From: Candidatus Uhrbacteria bacterium
GTDB taxonomy: Bacteria; Patescibacteriota; Patescibacteriia; UBA9934; GWF2-40-263
Direction: 5' to 3'
Length of the DNA stretch: 7,956 nucleotides
Assembly: GCA_018700535.1 (NCBI GenBank)
Contig: JABITQ010000053.1
Span: forward strand, 1-7,956
Below the pieces are notes generated by a model, which was not told the DNA's origin, ran no database searches, and saw nothing but the letters and a program-made list of their open reading frames with translations. Within the stretch, counting starts at the first letter, position 1, and every line of letters starts with the position of its first letter. This document shows positions 7,219-7,956 of the stretch, in pieces. A program made the translations under genes and the position numbers.

Positions 7219-7860
7219 ATGAAAAAATTCGACATCATTACAGTGATTCCAGATGCAGTTACACCTTATACATCGGCGTCTATTTTGGGTCGTGCACAGG
7301 AGGCTGAGCATATTGTGATCAACTCGCATGACTTGCGCACATGGACGACTGACAAGCACAAGACAGTTGATGACACGCCCTATGGTGGTGGTGCTGGAAT
7401 GGTGATGAAAGTTGAACCATTTGATAAGGCGGTAAACGATTTAAAAGGTGAGAACGCTCGTGTGGTGATCACAAGCGCATCTGGAAAAACATTTACACAA
7501 GAAGATGCCAAGCGTCTTGCTGGGTATGATCAAGTAATCTTTTTATGCGGACGTTATGAGGGGATTGATCATCGTGTTGAAGAACACATTGCAGATGAAG
7601 CTCTATCGATAGGGAACTACGTACTAACCGGAGGTGAGCTCCCTGCGCTCGTGATGATTGATGCAATCGCTCGTATGGTCCCTGGTGTTGTACAGGCTGG
7701 TTCGCTTGAGACTGAATCGCATACAACTGAAGGTTATAAAGAACATCCACAATATACGAAGCCTGAAAACTATAATGAATGGATTGTACCGGCGGTGCTT
7801 CTGAGTGGAGACCATAAGAAGATTGCAGAGTGGCGAGAAGAAGAGAGTAAAAAGAAATAA
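7219..7860 (+). CDS. trmD: tRNA (guanine37-N1)-methyltransferase TrmD
   Basis: Product of 213 residues. TrmD methylates N1 of G37 next to the anticodon, using S-adenosylmethionine, and so prevents +1 frameshifting. It is a homodimeric SPOUT enzyme. Family motifs are clear: FDIITVIPD (4-12), DDTPYGGGAGMVM (51-63), the knot segments CGRYEGIDHRVEEH (110-123) and SIGNYVLTGGELPA (130-143), ARMVPGV with the conserved Arg152, and HPQYTKP (176-182). Two oddities: the loop normally carrying the catalytic Asp (H. influenzae D169, in an E-D-S-F type motif) reads TESH with Glu166, and the protein stops right after the AEWREEESKKK helix, without the usual Arg-Thr/Arg-Pro-Asp-Leu end of 230-250 residue homologues. 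The ATG at 7219 is chosen by the family start MKKFDIIT; a TTG at 7210 would add only three residues. No Shine-Dalgarno site; the T run of a terminator ends 11 bases upstream. Confidence 0.96.
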   Translation: MKKFDIITVIPDAVTPYTSASILGRAQEAEHIVINSHDLRTWTTDKHKTVDDTPYGGGAGMVMKVEPFDKAVNDLKGENARVVITSASGKTFTQEDAKRLAGYDQVIFLCGRYEGIDHRVEEHIADEALSIGNYVLTGGELPALVMIDAIARMVPGVVQAGSLETESHTTEGYKEHPQYTKPENYNEWIVPAVLLSGDHKKIAEWREEESKKK

Positions 7861-7866
7861 AGAAAG

Positions 7867-7896
7867 AACGCGACCCCATAAGAAGGGTCGCGTTTT
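7867..7896 (+). terminator. Terminator after trmD
   Basis: A perfect 10-bp stem AACGCGACCC/GGGTCGCGTT (7867-7876 and 7885-7894) with an 8-base loop, followed by only two more T before a C. The stem is strong but the T tail is short. It may also serve a convergent gene on the other strand. Confidence 0.75.
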
Positions 7897-7916
7897 CGTT
7901 ACGCCTTGTAGCTCGT

Positions 7917-7956
7917 TTAGTGACTGGGGATCGGAATGAAGTAGTTGAGCGTGAGA
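7917..7956 (-). CDS. Possible C-terminal end of a convergent gene, cut by the window
   Basis: On the minus strand one frame enters from the right edge and reads LTLNYFIPIPSH before the TAA at 7919-7917. The stop lies 20 bases before the trmD terminator, the usual layout for two convergent genes sharing one hairpin. Twelve residues are too few to name a product, and two other minus-strand frames are also open here, so this is a weak call. Confidence 0.3.
   Translation of the reverse strand, partial: LTLNYFIPIPSH

Overview
The window looks like chromosomal DNA from a Patescibacteria (CPR) bacterium, probably of the parcubacterial kind. The evidence is a compact 16S rRNA (about 1490 nt) with divergent bases at normally universal positions, short genes without visible Shine-Dalgarno sites, PilM and prepilin genes of the style common in that group, and a shortened TrmD. 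The phylum call rests on recalled sequence features, not on a tree. Nothing suggests a phage, plasmid or insertion element.

Layout. (1) Bases 1-2495, plus strand: a type IV pilus locus made of the 3' end of a pilin-like gene, pilM, a prepilin gene, an intrinsic terminator, then a second paralogous prepilin gene with its own extended -10 promoter. (2) 2506-2538: a 15-bp perfect hairpin, a bidirectional terminator shared with the convergent typA/bipA gene (2540-4348, minus). (3) 4358-6586, minus strand: three successive short transcription units. Read in their own direction these are a 16S rRNA gene with promoter, structured leader, structured trailer and terminator; a tRNA-Ile(GAU)/tRNA-Phe(GAA) pair with its own promoter and terminator; and the typA promoter. 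No 23S or 5S gene follows the 16S. (4) 6786-7860, plus strand, divergent from the 16S: a KH-domain RNA-binding protein (KhpA-like) with a disordered Arg/Asp tail, a strong terminator hairpin, then trmD starting 11 bases after the hairpin. (5) At the right edge, a trmD terminator and possibly the last codons of a convergent minus-strand gene.

How the parts fit together. The right two thirds is about ribosomes and translation: 16S, two tRNAs, the ribosome-associated GTPase BipA, KhpA and the tRNA m1G37 methyltransferase. The 16S, tRNA and typA promoters share a 17-bp spacer and almost the same GC-rich discriminator (NCCGC[C/G]G), which suggests common growth-rate control. The left third makes pilus parts and uses a different promoter type.

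The most interesting observations are non-coding: a stand-alone 16S unit that keeps its own leader/trailer processing stem, three tandem leader hairpins with different stems but the same UUUA loop, compensated base swaps in functional 16S helices (921/1396 and 505/526), near-leaderless starts, and a terminator placed directly in front of trmD. I did not find a new defence, secretion or mobile system.
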